A program made the position numbers and the translations under genes. From the NCBI GenBank assembly GCA_021531615.1, contig JADYUE010000007.1, forward strand, positions 1-64,000: a stretch of 64,000 nt of DNA, written 5' to 3'. Position 1 is the first letter of the stretch. Every line of letters starts with the position of its first letter. The notes beneath the pieces are model-generated. The model did no database searches and was not told the DNA's origin. It worked only from the letters and a program-made list of their open reading frames with translations. The stretch comes from Fusobacterium varium. GTDB lineage: Bacteria > Fusobacteriota > Fusobacteriia > Fusobacteriales > Fusobacteriaceae. This document shows, one piece after another, positions 14,638 to 23,534 of the stretch.

Positions 14638-14845
14638 ATTAGGAGACATTACCATTTAAAATAAGGTTTAAAACTCAAATATTTTCTTATCATGATCTGG
14701 AACATGTTCGTCATTTATTAGGAGACATTACCATTTAAAATAAGGTTTAAAACTGATTTTAAGGTTTAAAACTGCTTTGCAATTCTGTCTACTTCTGCAA
14801 CTGTGATTATTAGGAGACATTACCATTTAAAATAAGGTTTAAAAT
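14638..14845 (+). CRISPR. Array A: three repeats, one partial repeat, eroded spacers
   Basis: 37-nt repeats lie at 14638-14674, 14717-14753 and 14809-14845; the unit reads ATTAGGAGACATTACC then ATTTAAAATAAGGTTTAAAAC. Spacer 1 is 14675-14716 (42 nt). After repeat 2 only 7 nt (14754-14760) precede a 12-nt repeat tail (14761-14772), showing a deletion. A 36-nt spacer follows (14773-14808). The last repeat ends in T instead of C, the usual terminal degeneracy. The repeat and leader match the remnant beside cas6, so this array probably supplies that effector. Confidence 0.85.
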
Positions 14846-14876
14846 TAAAAAAGCACGATTAATTTCGTGCTTTTTT
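14846..14876 (+). terminator. Terminator of CRISPR array A
   Basis: AAAAAAGCACGA...TCGTGCTTTTTT directly follows the last repeat. The same stem follows the solo repeats at 11762 and 12281. Confidence 0.8.
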
Positions 14877-14918
14877 GTGTTATAACTATTTTATTTTAAA
14901 TCCAATATCCAACCTCAA

Positions 14919-14966
14919 TAAAAAAAGCTACTATAAACCAATATAATTATTGATCTATAATAGCTT
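14919..14966 (-). terminator. Terminator after the metallophosphoesterase gene
   Basis: On the minus strand AAGCTATTATAGATC...TTTATAGTAGCTT is followed by a T-run. It lies just beyond the stop at 14970. Confidence 0.75.
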
Positions 14967-14969
14967 AAT

Positions 14970-16046
14970 CTACCTCACTTTTATCAACACAACCTCTGAT
15001 TGAGTTCCCACCCTAATAGGTGGACCCCATGTTCCATAACCTGAAGATACAACTACATTTGTATCTTGAAACTTTCTATAACCATAATCCAACTTAAAAA
15101 TTCTCTTAGTAAATAGACCACCTGGGAAAAACTGCCCCTTATGAGTATGCCCAGACACTTGCAAAAACACCTTGTTTTCAACTATTTCATCAATAGAATC
15201 TGGAGTGTGTTCCATATACAATACAGGTTTCTCCCTACTCTCCTTTAAAATCTCCCTCAATGGTTGCTTAGAGAAATTATCACGAGATGCCACATAGAAA
15301 CTATCATCTATTAAAACTTTACTATCCCTTAAAACTGTTACATTTTCATAGCTATTTAACCTATTGGTAAACTCTTTAACTCCCCCACCATAGATATCAT
15401 GGTTTCCAATATTGATAAAAACCCCATATTTACTTTTAATATTTTTAAAATTTTCAAGCATATTTTCTTCAATTACAGGCTTTAAGTGCATATCAATAGT
15501 GTCTCCAGCTACCAAAACAATATCAGGTTTCAAACTATTTACTATCTCAACTAATTTCACCATTGAGCTATTTCCATTGATATACCCCAGATGTATATCT
15601 GAAATCAAGACAATATTTAAAGGCTCTTTAAATCTCCCCTCTCCATTGATTTCATACTCCTCTACAACTGTACTCCACTTAAAATATGTCCCAACAATTA
15701 AGAGAGTTGCAACAGTAGGGATAACAAATTTATATAGGTTTATATCCACTCTATTTTTTAAAATAAGATTTCCACCAAAGGCAACTATATAGAGAAGTCC
15801 ACTATATATAATAGTTGCCATAAAGTAATAGACTATATAGGATAAAATTTGATTAACTCCATATGAGAAGTTTGCAGAAAAATATCTGCTACGTATCACA
15901 TAAAGATACATAAGAGAGCTTATACCTATTAAAATCAAGGTAAAAACTATTTTAAAATTTGTTGGGATAATGTGCTTTACTGTCATATATATAGTAAAAC
16001 AGTTCCCAAGAAAAAAGGTTAATAATAGCATAAAAAAATAATTCAT
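14970..16046 (-). CDS. Membrane-anchored metallophosphoesterase (YkuE/YaeI-like)
   Basis: This 358-residue protein has three or four N-terminal membrane helices (about 1-120) and a calcineurin-like phosphoesterase domain. Metal-binding motifs are LISDIHLG (about 150), VAGDTIDMH (about 183), INIGNHDIYGG (about 213) and VSGHTHKGQFFPGG (about 300). Relatives with this layout act on lipid or nucleotide phosphate substrates at the membrane; the substrate cannot be read from the sequence. Monocistronic on the minus strand, with a terminator after it and a hairpin element upstream. Confidence 0.9.
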   Translation of the reverse strand: MNYFFMLLLTFFLGNCFTIYMTVKHIIPTNFKIVFTLILIGISSLMYLYVIRSRYFSANFSYGVNQILSYIVYYFMATIIYSGLLYIVAFGGNLILKNRVDINLYKFVIPTVATLLIVGTYFKWSTVVEEYEINGEGRFKEPLNIVLISDIHLGYINGNSSMVKLVEIVNSLKPDIVLVAGDTIDMHLKPVIEENMLENFKNIKSKYGVFINIGNHDIYGGGVKEFTNRLNSYENVTVLRDSKVLIDDSFYVASRDNFSKQPLREILKESREKPVLYMEHTPDSIDEIVENKVFLQVSGHTHKGQFFPGGLFTKRIFKLDYGYRKFQDTNVVVSSGYGTWGPPIRVGTQSEVVLIKVR

Positions 16047-16185
16047 AATCTACTCCATTTTTTATTATTTAAACTATAATTTATCTAGCTAAGCTCAGTT
16101 ATCTAGCACATCCCTATGTTTTGACAAAGTGCCTTTGTTATTTAACGATTATTAATCAAGTTTAGTTATCAAAACTTATATTTTA

Positions 16186-16344
16186 AATATCAGCTAAATT
16201 CCATGTCAAAGAATAAAGAGAAAGTAACACTCATCTGACTAAAATTCCGAAACTCGACTTCGTCTCAAACACGTCGGAATTTTTAGCGTCAGATTTCGTA
16301 ACTCTCTCTAATATTCTTCTCCAAATTCCATTTTAGCTGATATT
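16186..16344. repeat. Composite hairpin element, copy C
   Basis: Nearly identical to copy B: AATATCAGCTAAATTCCAT and ATTCCATTTTAGCTGATATT ends, the TTCCGA/TCGGAA stem and the core ACTCGACTTCGTCTCAAA. Homology begins upstream at TTTTGACAAAGTGCCTTTGT (about 16120). It lies between the metallophosphoesterase and the dha operon end. Confidence 0.8.
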
Positions 16345-16450
16345 TGGGAAAGAAAAAATATATTATAGTTTTCTTATATAATTATATATAAAATATAATA
16401 CCATTTAGAGTAGACTCTAAGTCAAGAATTTTTTTATTATAAAATAAAAA

Positions 16451-16490
16451 TTGCACCCTCCATCTTAGCTGTCTAAGATTTTAGGTGCAA
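16451..16490 (-). terminator. Terminator of the dhaKLM operon
   Basis: On the minus strand TTGCACC...GGTGCAA followed by TTTTTATTTT, about 10 nt beyond the dhaM stop. Confidence 0.8.
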
Positions 16491-16499
16491 TAAATTCTA

Positions 16500-16895
16500 T
16501 TAAACCTTATTAAAGTTTTTTAATTCTGCTAACTCCTCTTCTATACTCTCAATATTTGCCTTCTCATCATTGATAGCCATAGCCATAAGAGTTCCCTCAA
16601 CTATTGGAGCATCAGCAATTTTCACCTTTGCTCTATCATAGCTCTCATCAAGAAATTCCATAGCCATTTCACTATTTAAGATAGAACTTCCAATGTCACA
16701 GAATATTAAAACTCCCTCATTAGTATAAGCTTTCTCAATAGCATCTTTTATTCTCATAGGATCTGAACCTAGGTTACCACCCTCAGTTCCACTACCATTG
16801 ATCACAGGGAAATCATATTTTTTCATCTCATTACATAGCTCAATAACTTCGTGAGCTAACTTTTCACTATGTGAAACGACTACTATTCCTACCAT
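16500..16895 (-). CDS. dhaM: DhaM, PTS-type phosphodonor of dihydroxyacetone kinase
   Basis: DhaM passes phosphate from HPr to DhaL-bound ADP. The 131-residue product is the EIIA-Man-like domain alone: VVSHSEKLAHEV near the N-terminus carries the phospho-accepting histidine, and VLIFCDIGSSILNSEMA is the conserved central strand. It lacks the extra HPr and EI-like domains of the E. coli protein, as is common in Firmicutes and Fusobacteria. It is the last gene of dhaKLM, 10 nt after dhaL. Confidence 0.93.
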   Translation of the reverse strand: MVGIVVVSHSEKLAHEVIELCNEMKKYDFPVINGSGTEGGNLGSDPMRIKDAIEKAYTNEGVLIFCDIGSSILNSEMAMEFLDESYDRAKVKIADAPIVEGTLMAMAINDEKANIESIEEELAELKNFNKV

Positions 16896-16905
16896 TTTTT
16901 CACCT

Positions 16906-17523
16906 CTATTTATTTAACTCTTCACAGATAGTTTTGATTATTAAGTATGAAGAAACAGATCCAGGGTCAAGATGCCCTATACTTCTTTCACCTAAATAGC
17001 TTGCTCTACCTTTAGTGGCAATAATATCCTTTGTAGAGTTCATTCCAATTTCCCCTTGAGCTAAAGCATCTTTAAAAGCCTCTTTAATATCCTTTCCACC
17101 TTCAACAGCAGATTTTAAAGCCTCATAAGCAGGGATTTGTGTATCTAGCATTGTCTTTTCTCCCTTAACTGCCTTACCTCTCATTTGAATACCTTTTATC
17201 ATCTCATCCCAAATAGCCACTACATCATTTGCATCTATCTCATCCTTTTTCTTTAGATAAGCAGTTGCTTTCATAAGAGCAGTTGCATATAATGCCCCTG
17301 ATGCTCCTCCAACATTTGACATAAGTAGCATAGTCATCTTATTGAAGATGTCAGCAGGTTTCATATCAGCCATTTTTGGTAGTTCAGCCTCAATCTTTTC
17401 AAAACCTCTAGCTAGGTTTACTCCGTGATCTCCATCTCCAATCTCTCTATCAAGATCAGTTAAGTAATCTTTGTTTTCAATAATTGTATCACTTACTTTT
17501 TTAATTATTTCTAGTAATTCCAT
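16906..17523 (-). CDS. dhaL: DhaL, ADP-binding subunit of dihydroxyacetone kinase
   Basis: DhaL holds the nucleotide that is rephosphorylated by DhaM and donates phosphate to dihydroxyacetone on DhaK. The 205-residue product shows the magnesium-binding LDREIGDGDHGVNLARGF (about 24-41), NVGGASGALYATALMKA and KGRASYLGERSIGHLDPGS near the C-terminus, all characteristic. It is 11 nt downstream of dhaK. Cytoplasmic. Confidence 0.95.
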   Translation of the reverse strand: MELLEIIKKVSDTIIENKDYLTDLDREIGDGDHGVNLARGFEKIEAELPKMADMKPADIFNKMTMLLMSNVGGASGALYATALMKATAYLKKKDEIDANDVVAIWDEMIKGIQMRGKAVKGEKTMLDTQIPAYEALKSAVEGGKDIKEAFKDALAQGEIGMNSTKDIIATKGRASYLGERSIGHLDPGSVSSYLIIKTICEELNK

Positions 17524-17534
17524 CTGTTTTCCTC

Positions 17535-18530
17535 CTAAAATCTTTTGAAAGCTGGAGTATCAGCTTTAGCTTTTAACATCTCTTTCATTTCATCATCTAG
17601 TTTAACAAGAGTGATTGAGAATCCTCCCATATCTAGTGAAGTCATATAGTTTCCAACTACTGTATCAAATACTTTTATATTTTTTGATGCAAGAACATCA
17701 GCAACTCTATTGTTGATTATAAATAACTCAATCAATGTAGTTTCTCCAAGTCCATTTACTAAAACAGCAACTTCATCATTTTCAGCTAGATTTGATTCAG
17801 CTAAAAGTTTATCTAATAAGTAATCTACATGAGCATCAGCATTTTGCATCTTTTCTCTATGAGTTCCAGGCTCTCCGTGAATACCTAATCCAATTTCAAC
17901 TTCATCTTCAGGTAGTTCAAAACTCATTTTTCCAGTTGTAGGAACATAGCAAGGTTTTAGTGACATTCCCATAGTTTTAGTTCTGCTTATAACTTTGTTT
18001 CCAAACTCCTCAAGTTTTTCAAGTGAATATCCTTTTTCAGCAGCAGCACCAACCATTTTATGTACAAGAACAGTTCCTGCAATTCCTCTTCTTCCTACTG
18101 TATAAGTACTGTTTTCAACAGCAATATCATCATTAACTATTATCTTTCTAACTTCTATTCCTTCCATTCCAGCCATTTCAGCAGCCATTTCAAAGTTCAT
18201 TACGTCACCACTATAATTTTTAATGATTAGTAATACTCCAGCTCCACTGTCAACAGCTTTAATAGCCTCATAAACTTTATCAGCACTTGGTGATGTGAAA
18301 ACCTCTCCAGCAACTGCAGCATCAAGCATTCCACAACCTACAAATCCAGCATGAGAAGGTTCATGTCCACTTCCTCCACCACTGATAAGAGCAACTTTCC
18401 CATCTTTCTTTTCTTTTCTAGCAATAACTGGTAAATCTTCTACTTGTCTCAATGAGTTAGGATAAGCTTTCAGCATTCCACTAACCATTTCATTTACAAT
18501 GTTCTCAGGATTGTTAATCATTTTTTTCAT
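17535..18530 (-). CDS. dhaK: DhaK, dihydroxyacetone-binding kinase subunit
   Basis: DhaK binds dihydroxyacetone covalently and receives phosphate from DhaL, feeding dihydroxyacetone phosphate into glycolysis. The 331-residue product has LISGGGSGHEPSHAGFVG (about 50-67), KNYSGDVMNFEMA and LGIHGEPGTHREK, which contains the histidine that binds substrate. Length is normal. It heads dhaKLM behind a promoter and a leader containing a terminator, so expression is probably attenuated (see 18557-18629). Confidence 0.95.
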   Translation of the reverse strand: MKKMINNPENIVNEMVSGMLKAYPNSLRQVEDLPVIARKEKKDGKVALISGGGSGHEPSHAGFVGCGMLDAAVAGEVFTSPSADKVYEAIKAVDSGAGVLLIIKNYSGDVMNFEMAAEMAGMEGIEVRKIIVNDDIAVENSTYTVGRRGIAGTVLVHKMVGAAAEKGYSLEKLEEFGNKVISRTKTMGMSLKPCYVPTTGKMSFELPEDEVEIGLGIHGEPGTHREKMQNADAHVDYLLDKLLAESNLAENDEVAVLVNGLGETTLIELFIINNRVADVLASKNIKVFDTVVGNYMTSLDMGGFSITLVKLDDEMKEMLKAKADTPAFKRF

Positions 18531-18556
18531 AAAGTTTACCTCCGTGTATTTGTTAT

Positions 18557-18629
18557 AAAAAAAGCTTAAAATAATCCCCCTGCATCTCTACAAGAAAATT
18601 ATTTTAAGCCTCTCCATTCCACCTAGCTT
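18557..18629 (-). promoter_or_regulatory. dhaK leader: antiterminator/terminator, probable GlpP target
   Basis: On the minus strand GCTTAAAATAAT...ATTATTTTAAGC plus a T-run (18557-18609) forms an intrinsic terminator before dhaK. Its 5' arm overlaps an alternative stem AAGCT...GGCTT (18606-18629) whose loop is purine-rich (AGGTGGAATGGAGA). glpF and glpA leaders share this layout. Control by GlpP is inference. Confidence 0.6.
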
Positions 18630-18648
18630 TATTCAATTCTATAATAGA

Positions 18649-18677
18649 ATTTTAATCTATTTTAGCCCCTTTGTCAA
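18649..18677 (-). promoter_or_regulatory. dhaKLM promoter
   Basis: TTGACA (18672-18677) and TAAAAT (18649-18654) on the minus strand, 17 nt apart. Initiation near 18642 puts the terminator inside the leader. Confidence 0.7.
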
Positions 18678-18682
18678 TAGGA

Positions 18683-19450
18683 CTAAAACAACTGAAAGAA
18701 CATTTTTAAGATAGTTAGAACAGTTACAATTAAAAATATTGGTTTTATAAATTTGTTTCCCTTTAATATAGCACAGTGAGAACCACATTGAGCCCCTAAA
18801 AACATCACTATTGAAATAGGGATACCATAGTTTAAAAGAATCTTTCCATTTGCTAAAAACACTAAAAAACCTGTAATATTCCCAGCTAGATTCAATATTC
18901 TAGCATTTCCATTTCCATTGATAAAATCATATTTGAAAATTTTAATCAAGAAGAAAGCTAAAAAAGATCCTGTCCCTGGTCCTAAGAAACCGTTGTAAAA
19001 CCCTATTACCAGTGCCATAATAGCCCCTTCAATTAGATTTTTCTTAGTCAATCCCTCAAACTCATTCTCCTGCCCAATCTTCTTATTAAATAGAGTGTAC
19101 AGAAACACCAACACAAGAGCAATAAAAACAATGTAGCTTATAGATTCAGCCTTTGTACGAATAACAGCTTTTACCCCTATAAATGCCCCTGTAAAAGAGA
19201 AAGGCAAAAGATATTTCATAAGTGTCCAGTTTACCTTACCAGAACGAGCATAGTTTATACTACTTCCTATACTTGAGAAAAGCCCTGACATCTTGTTAGT
19301 TCCCAATGCCAGATGTGGTGGTAACCCAGATGCCATATATGCAGGAAGAGTAATCAACCCTCCTCCACCTGCAATAGAGTCTATAAATGAACCTAAAAAG
19401 CATAAAACTGCTAAAACTAAAAATTTTATTGTAAATAACTCCTCAAACAT
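18683..19450 (-). CDS. TauE/SafE (TSUP) family membrane permease
   Basis: The 255-residue protein has about eight hydrophobic helices and the TSUP signatures GSFIDSIAGGGGLITLPAYMA (split here by helix 1) and GFYNGFLGPGTGSFLAF. TSUP proteins move sulfite, sulfoacetate, sulfolactate or other small organic anions; the substrate is unknown here. It lies 18 nt after xdhC on the same strand, a coupling often seen with molybdenum hydroxylase clusters. Confidence 0.88.
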   Translation of the reverse strand: MFEELFTIKFLVLAVLCFLGSFIDSIAGGGGLITLPAYMASGLPPHLALGTNKMSGLFSSIGSSINYARSGKVNWTLMKYLLPFSFTGAFIGVKAVIRTKAESISYIVFIALVLVFLYTLFNKKIGQENEFEGLTKKNLIEGAIMALVIGFYNGFLGPGTGSFLAFFLIKIFKYDFINGNGNARILNLAGNITGFLVFLANGKILLNYGIPISIVMFLGAQCGSHCAILKGNKFIKPIFLIVTVLTILKMFFQLF

Positions 19451-19467
19451 ACGCCCCCCTAAAAATC

Positions 19468-20235
19468 CTATAAGTTCATGATACTTCTATGAACTAACTC
19501 ACCATTGTTTTTTATTTTTAATATCTCTGCAAGAATTTCAATAGCTATCTCTTCAGGTGTTCCATCAGATATTTTTAAACCTATTGGAGCATAGATATTA
19601 TCATTCCACTCTCCCAAATTCTCCTTTAAAGTAGTTATCTTTCTTCTACTTCCAATGATACCTATATATTTTGCCCCTCTATCTTTTACAAGATTCAGCA
19701 CTTTTTCATCTAAAAGATGCCCTCTAGTAGCAATTACAATATATGTTTCCCCTGTGATAATCTCATTTTTTAAAATATCTTCAAAATCTCCTAAAGTCAA
19801 TTCTGGACAATCTCTTTTTAACTCCTCTCTATCATCTATAATCTTTGTATTAAAACTTAGATTTTTACTGATATTGAATAGCTTTTGCCCTATGTGTCCA
19901 GCTCCACAAATCAAAAGTTTTGGACTTGGTGAGAATATCTTAACAACTCCCTTCATATTTCCTCCACAATTCATTCTTAACTCATCATCAGTTGTAAGGT
20001 TGTATGAAAACTCTCTACAAACCTCATCTGTATCCAACATCTCTCTAGTTGAATTTATCAGCTTATACTCAATATTTCCCCCACCAATAGTTCCAACTAT
20101 TGAGTCTCTGAAAATTCCCATAATAGTTCCTGCTTTACGAGGTGTTGAGCCACTTGTTTCAGTTACAGTTACAAGTCCTGCCTTCTCCCCTCTATTCACC
20201 TTTTCGAATATCTCTTTTAAGATTTTCTCTTCCAT
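19468..20235 (-). CDS. xdhC: XdhC-family molybdenum hydroxylase maturation factor
   Basis: XdhC proteins bind molybdenum cofactor and aid its sulfuration and insertion into xanthine dehydrogenase-type enzymes. The 255-residue product has the N-terminal TVTETSGSTPRKAGTIMGI motif, GTIGGGNIEYKL, a conserved MNCGGNMKG and a C-terminal Rossmann domain (LLICGAGHIGQKL, then GIIGSRRK and DGTPEEIAIEILAEIL). yqeB lies upstream on the same strand. The hydroxylase itself is not in the window. Confidence 0.9.
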   Translation of the reverse strand: MEEKILKEIFEKVNRGEKAGLVTVTETSGSTPRKAGTIMGIFRDSIVGTIGGGNIEYKLINSTREMLDTDEVCREFSYNLTTDDELRMNCGGNMKGVVKIFSPSPKLLICGAGHIGQKLFNISKNLSFNTKIIDDREELKRDCPELTLGDFEDILKNEIITGETYIVIATRGHLLDEKVLNLVKDRGAKYIGIIGSRRKITTLKENLGEWNDNIYAPIGLKISDGTPEEIAIEILAEILKIKNNGELVHRSIMNL

Positions 20236-20322
20236 ATATTTATAGCTCCTTTAATACTATTTAAGTTGATTGTATATAGTTTCATTTATTAAAAATTTTA
20301 ATTTTCAAAAACTTATATTTTT

Positions 20323-20598
20323 AATATCAACTAGCCTTCATACTAAAGAATTAAGAATTCCTATTGCTCATTTCGTATGGGTATCGCAGGAGTTCCACTC
20401 CTGCATCTCAAAAATAGTAGTCACTAAAGTTCCTCTATTTTTGGAACTCGACTTCGTCTCAAACACGTTGCATTTTCTTAACTCCATTTCGCTGAGGAAT
20501 TCTAAAAAATTAATGTAATACAGGACTTCGCCTGTATCTCAAAAGTAATAGTCGTTTGCACTCCTTTACTTTTGGAAATTACGGCTTTAGTTGATATT
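20323..20598. repeat. Composite hairpin element, copy D (extended)
   Basis: Ends AATATCAACTAG and CTTTAGTTGATATT match copy A, but extra hairpin modules are inserted: GGAGTTCCACTCC and CAGGACTTCGCCTG, each followed by ATCTCAAAA. A CTACTTTTGG-type module is also present. The ACTCGACTTCGTCTCAAA core is at about 20449-20466. It lies between xdhC and yqeB. Confidence 0.75.
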
Positions 20599-20627
20599 GG
20601 GATATTATTTTTCCTTTTAAATATTTT

Positions 20628-21464
20628 TTATATGATAGATGTAGAAGTAGTTACTATTCCTTTTTTCTTCTTTAGATATAGTATGCTTTCCAATACTGCT
20701 CCACCAATATTTCTTGCCTTATCTGAAATAGTGAAACAATTGTCTTTTTCACTAATTCTAGGATCAATATCAGCTATTTTTAAACCTTTTTTCACCTTAT
20801 ATCCATCTCTAATAATTCCACGTAACACCCCAGAGATTGAGGCATAGATCTCATTGTCACCAACTACTGCTATAACATCCCCCTTCTCTACTACATTTCC
20901 AATCTTCTCAATATTTGTAATAACTCCAGAGTAGTCACTATAAATTACACGTTCTATTCCAACTCCTGCAATAATCCCAGGAACCCCTGTATTTTCACTA
21001 GCTCTTCCCTCTTCAATAATTCTACCAAGGTTGTGTCCTCTCATTGTTTCAATTACAATATCCACATCTTCAGGAGCAGAGAACCCAGGACCTAGAGCAA
21101 TAGTTATTGGTGCCATACTTCTTTTTGTACCAAAGTTTTGTTTAGCCAAGATACCATCTACTACTGCCAAAGGTTTCAGCCTCTCAATCACTTTACCCCT
21201 TGAATCGATCATTACAGGAAGAACATCACTATCCCAGCACTCTTGAATCTCCTCATCATCAGTAACTAGCCTAGCTTTTATCCCCTCTATTTCAATCTCT
21301 TTCTCATATACTGCCTCACAAAAAGCAACCTTTCTTCTAATAGCTGAGGGAGTTTCAGTTTCCAATACTAGAACTTTAAAACCACTGCGATATAGCTTTT
21401 GTATAGCTCCACTGGCTATATCTCCTCCCCCTCTAACTATAACAATATCATCTGCATTTCTCAT
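20628..21464 (-). CDS. yqeB: YqeB-type selenium-dependent molybdenum hydroxylase accessory protein
   Basis: The 278-residue product starts MRNADDIVIVRGGGDIASG, a Rossmann-like glycine motif, and includes VVDGILAKQNFGT, IALGPGFSAPEDVDIVIETMRG and a C-terminal lipoyl-like segment (GVITNIEKIGNVVEKGDVI). These are the marks of the EF2563/YqeB family, linked by gene neighbourhood to selenium-dependent molybdenum hydroxylases. With xdhC and the TSUP permease it forms a partial cluster. Its biochemical role is not established. Confidence 0.85.
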   Translation of the reverse strand: MRNADDIVIVRGGGDIASGAIQKLYRSGFKVLVLETETPSAIRRKVAFCEAVYEKEIEIEGIKARLVTDDEEIQECWDSDVLPVMIDSRGKVIERLKPLAVVDGILAKQNFGTKRSMAPITIALGPGFSAPEDVDIVIETMRGHNLGRIIEEGRASENTGVPGIIAGVGIERVIYSDYSGVITNIEKIGNVVEKGDVIAVVGDNEIYASISGVLRGIIRDGYKVKKGLKIADIDPRISEKDNCFTISDKARNIGGAVLESILYLKKKKGIVTTSTSII

Positions 21465-21625
21465 AATCTGCCTCTCTTTATAATTTAATCCTACTTAAAG
21501 GATAGTTTAGTTTTTACTTATTGTCAACTAAAAATAAAATAAAGATTATAAAGGTACAATTTTATTATAAAATTTTTTTTAAGGTATGGTATAATATATT
21601 AAATAGGAAGAAAAAGGGGGAAAAT

Positions 21626-23257
21626 ATGAAAAAATTAATTCCTGATGGAATAAGTGATTTTAAAACTTTAATAGAGAACAATTATTATTATGTAGATAAA
21701 ACTCCTTTTATAAGTGAAGTAGGAAAGAATGTAGGAAAGACACTTCTATTTACTCGTCCAAGAAGATTTGGAAAAACTCTTAATATGTCAATGTTAAAAT
21801 ATTTTTTTGATGTAAAAGATGCTGAAGAAAATAGAAAGTTATTTAAAGGTTTAGCAATAGAAAATTCACCATATTTTAAAGAACAGGGAAAATATCCTGT
21901 AATTTTTATATCAATGAAAGATATAAAAGAAATGAGCTTTGATAGAGCTATTACTGAAGTAAAAAACTTATTAAGTTCTTTGTATAATCAATTTGAATTT
22001 ATTAGAGAAAAGTTAAATGAAAATGAATTGATAGAATTTAACAATATTTGGTTAGAAAAAAATGATAATAATTTAAGAAAAGCTCTGTTAAATTTAGCTA
22101 TTTTCTTACAAAAATATTATCAAAAGAAAGTTATAGTTTTAATAGATGAATATGATACTCCTTTGGTATCTGCTTATAGATATGGTTATTATAAAGAAGC
22201 TAAAAACTTTTTTAGTGGATTATATGGTTCTGTATTAAAAGATAATACAGTTCTTCAGATTGGAGTGATTACAGGAATAATAAGGGTTGTAAGAGCTGGT
22301 ATATTTTCTGATTTGAATAACTTAAAAGAGCGTAGTATTTTAAATAAAGAGTATGATGAGTATTTTGGTTTTTTAGAGGAAGAGGTAAGAGATGCTTTAA
22401 AATATTATGAGATAGATTCTAAATTAGATGAAGTTCACTCTTGGTATAATGGATATAGATTTGGAGATACAAAAGTATATAACCCTTGGAGTATTTTAAA
22501 TTTTTTATCTGAAAGGGAATTTAAAAGTTATTGGATAGATACATCAGAAAATTATCTTATAAAAGATATACTTAAAGGAGCAAATAAAAAAACTTTTGAA
22601 AAGTTGAATAGTTTATTATTTGAAAAAGAAGTAAAAGAAGAGATTACAGGAAAATCTACACTTCAAGAAGTACTAGAAGCACATGATTTATGGGAGTTGT
22701 TACTATTTTCAGGATATTTAACTATTGATAGGAAAATAGACAAGAATCTTTATATTATAAAAATACCAAATAATGAAGTTAAGGAGTTTTTTAGAGATAG
22801 TTTTATAGAGATCTCTTTTGGAACTAATCTGACTTTTAAAAATTTAATCGAGAACTTATTAAATAATGAAATAAAAGAATTTGAACAAGATTTACAAGAG
22901 ATACTTTTAAAATATATGAGTTTTTATGATATTTCAAATATAGAAAAAGTATACCATAGTTTTATCTTAGGACTTATGATTCATCTTGAAGGAAGATATC
23001 ATATAAATTCTAATGGAGAAAGTGGACTTGGAAGATATGATATAGAGATTGAGCCATTAAATAAAAATATGAGAGGATTTATTTTAGAATTTAAAGTTGC
23101 TGATAGTGAAGAAAATCTTGAGAAAAAGGCAGAGGAAGCTTTAGAGCAGATAAAAGATAAGAAATACTATATATCTCTACAAGATAGAGGAGTAAAAGAG
23201 ATCACTTTTGTGGGTATGGCATTTTACAAAAAGCTTGTTAAAATTAAAAGCTTTTAG
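21626..23257 (+). CDS. AAA-like ATPase with PD-(D/E)XK nuclease domain (DUF1703 type)
   Basis: The 543-residue protein starts MKKLIPDGISDFKTLI and has YYYVDKTPFI, a P-loop-like TRPRRFGKTLNMSML (about 45), VLIDEYDTPL (Walker B, about 172) and a C-terminal GLGRYDIEIEP...GFILEFKVA (D, E, K of a PD-(D/E)XK fold). This pair of domains (AAA-ATPase_like plus PDDEXK_9) is abundant and often multi-copy in Fusobacteria and Bacteroidetes; its role is unknown, possibly mobile or defensive. Start 21626 follows AGGGGG; the longer frame lacks a ribosome site. Its composition is more AT-rich than the hdr operon beside it. Confidence 0.85.
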   Translation: MKKLIPDGISDFKTLIENNYYYVDKTPFISEVGKNVGKTLLFTRPRRFGKTLNMSMLKYFFDVKDAEENRKLFKGLAIENSPYFKEQGKYPVIFISMKDIKEMSFDRAITEVKNLLSSLYNQFEFIREKLNENELIEFNNIWLEKNDNNLRKALLNLAIFLQKYYQKKVIVLIDEYDTPLVSAYRYGYYKEAKNFFSGLYGSVLKDNTVLQIGVITGIIRVVRAGIFSDLNNLKERSILNKEYDEYFGFLEEEVRDALKYYEIDSKLDEVHSWYNGYRFGDTKVYNPWSILNFLSEREFKSYWIDTSENYLIKDILKGANKKTFEKLNSLLFEKEVKEEITGKSTLQEVLEAHDLWELLLFSGYLTIDRKIDKNLYIIKIPNNEVKEFFRDSFIEISFGTNLTFKNLIENLLNNEIKEFEQDLQEILLKYMSFYDISNIEKVYHSFILGLMIHLEGRYHINSNGESGLGRYDIEIEPLNKNMRGFILEFKVADSEENLEKKAEEALEQIKDKKYYISLQDRGVKEITFVGMAFYKKLVKIKSF

Positions 23258-23385
23258 TTAAATTTTGATTTGTTTAACTTTTTTATAAAATTTGTCTTTT
23301 ATAACCTTTATATTATTGTTATTTTATAAGTTTGTCTTTTATAAGTTGCAAAACTTTTTGCATTATATATTTCTATGGATAATTT

Positions 23386-23406
23386 AGGAGAGTTTCATAC
23401 TCTCCT
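23386..23406 (+). terminator. Terminator-like hairpin before the hdr operon
   Basis: AGGAGAG-TTTCATA-CTCTCCT is a perfect 7-bp stem, followed by TATTTAATG rather than a long T-run. It probably ends the 21626 transcript. The rest of 23258-23505 is AT-rich with no gene. Confidence 0.45.
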
Positions 23407-23505
23407 TATTTAATGTTCACTATCCATTTTTTTGTTATTAATAATAAAAATTATACCAAAAAAGATAAAAAAAAGATCATATTTTCCTGTTAAATAGAAA
23501 AATTC

Positions 23506-23534
23506 TTGACAGAAATCATATAATATAATAACAT
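23506..23534 (+). promoter_or_regulatory. Probable promoter of the hdr-flx-frd operon
   Basis: TTGACA at 23506-23511 is followed by a run of TATAAT-like bases; with 17-nt spacing the -10 is TAACAT (23529-23534). The leader of about 120 nt contains TTGATTGAAAGTGATCAA (about 23569), a palindrome that could bind a regulator. Assignment of the -10 is uncertain. Confidence 0.45.

Noticed and set aside
1-14900. Prophage
   Set aside because: Apart from the primase there are no capsid, portal, terminase, tail or lysis genes, so a plasmid-like or satellite element with defence cargo is a better description.
19655-20245. Long open frame on the plus strand opposite xdhC
   Set aside because: It mirrors the xdhC coding frame, has low-complexity Ser/Ile/Phe composition and no ribosome site or recognisable motif; xdhC on the other strand is clearly real.
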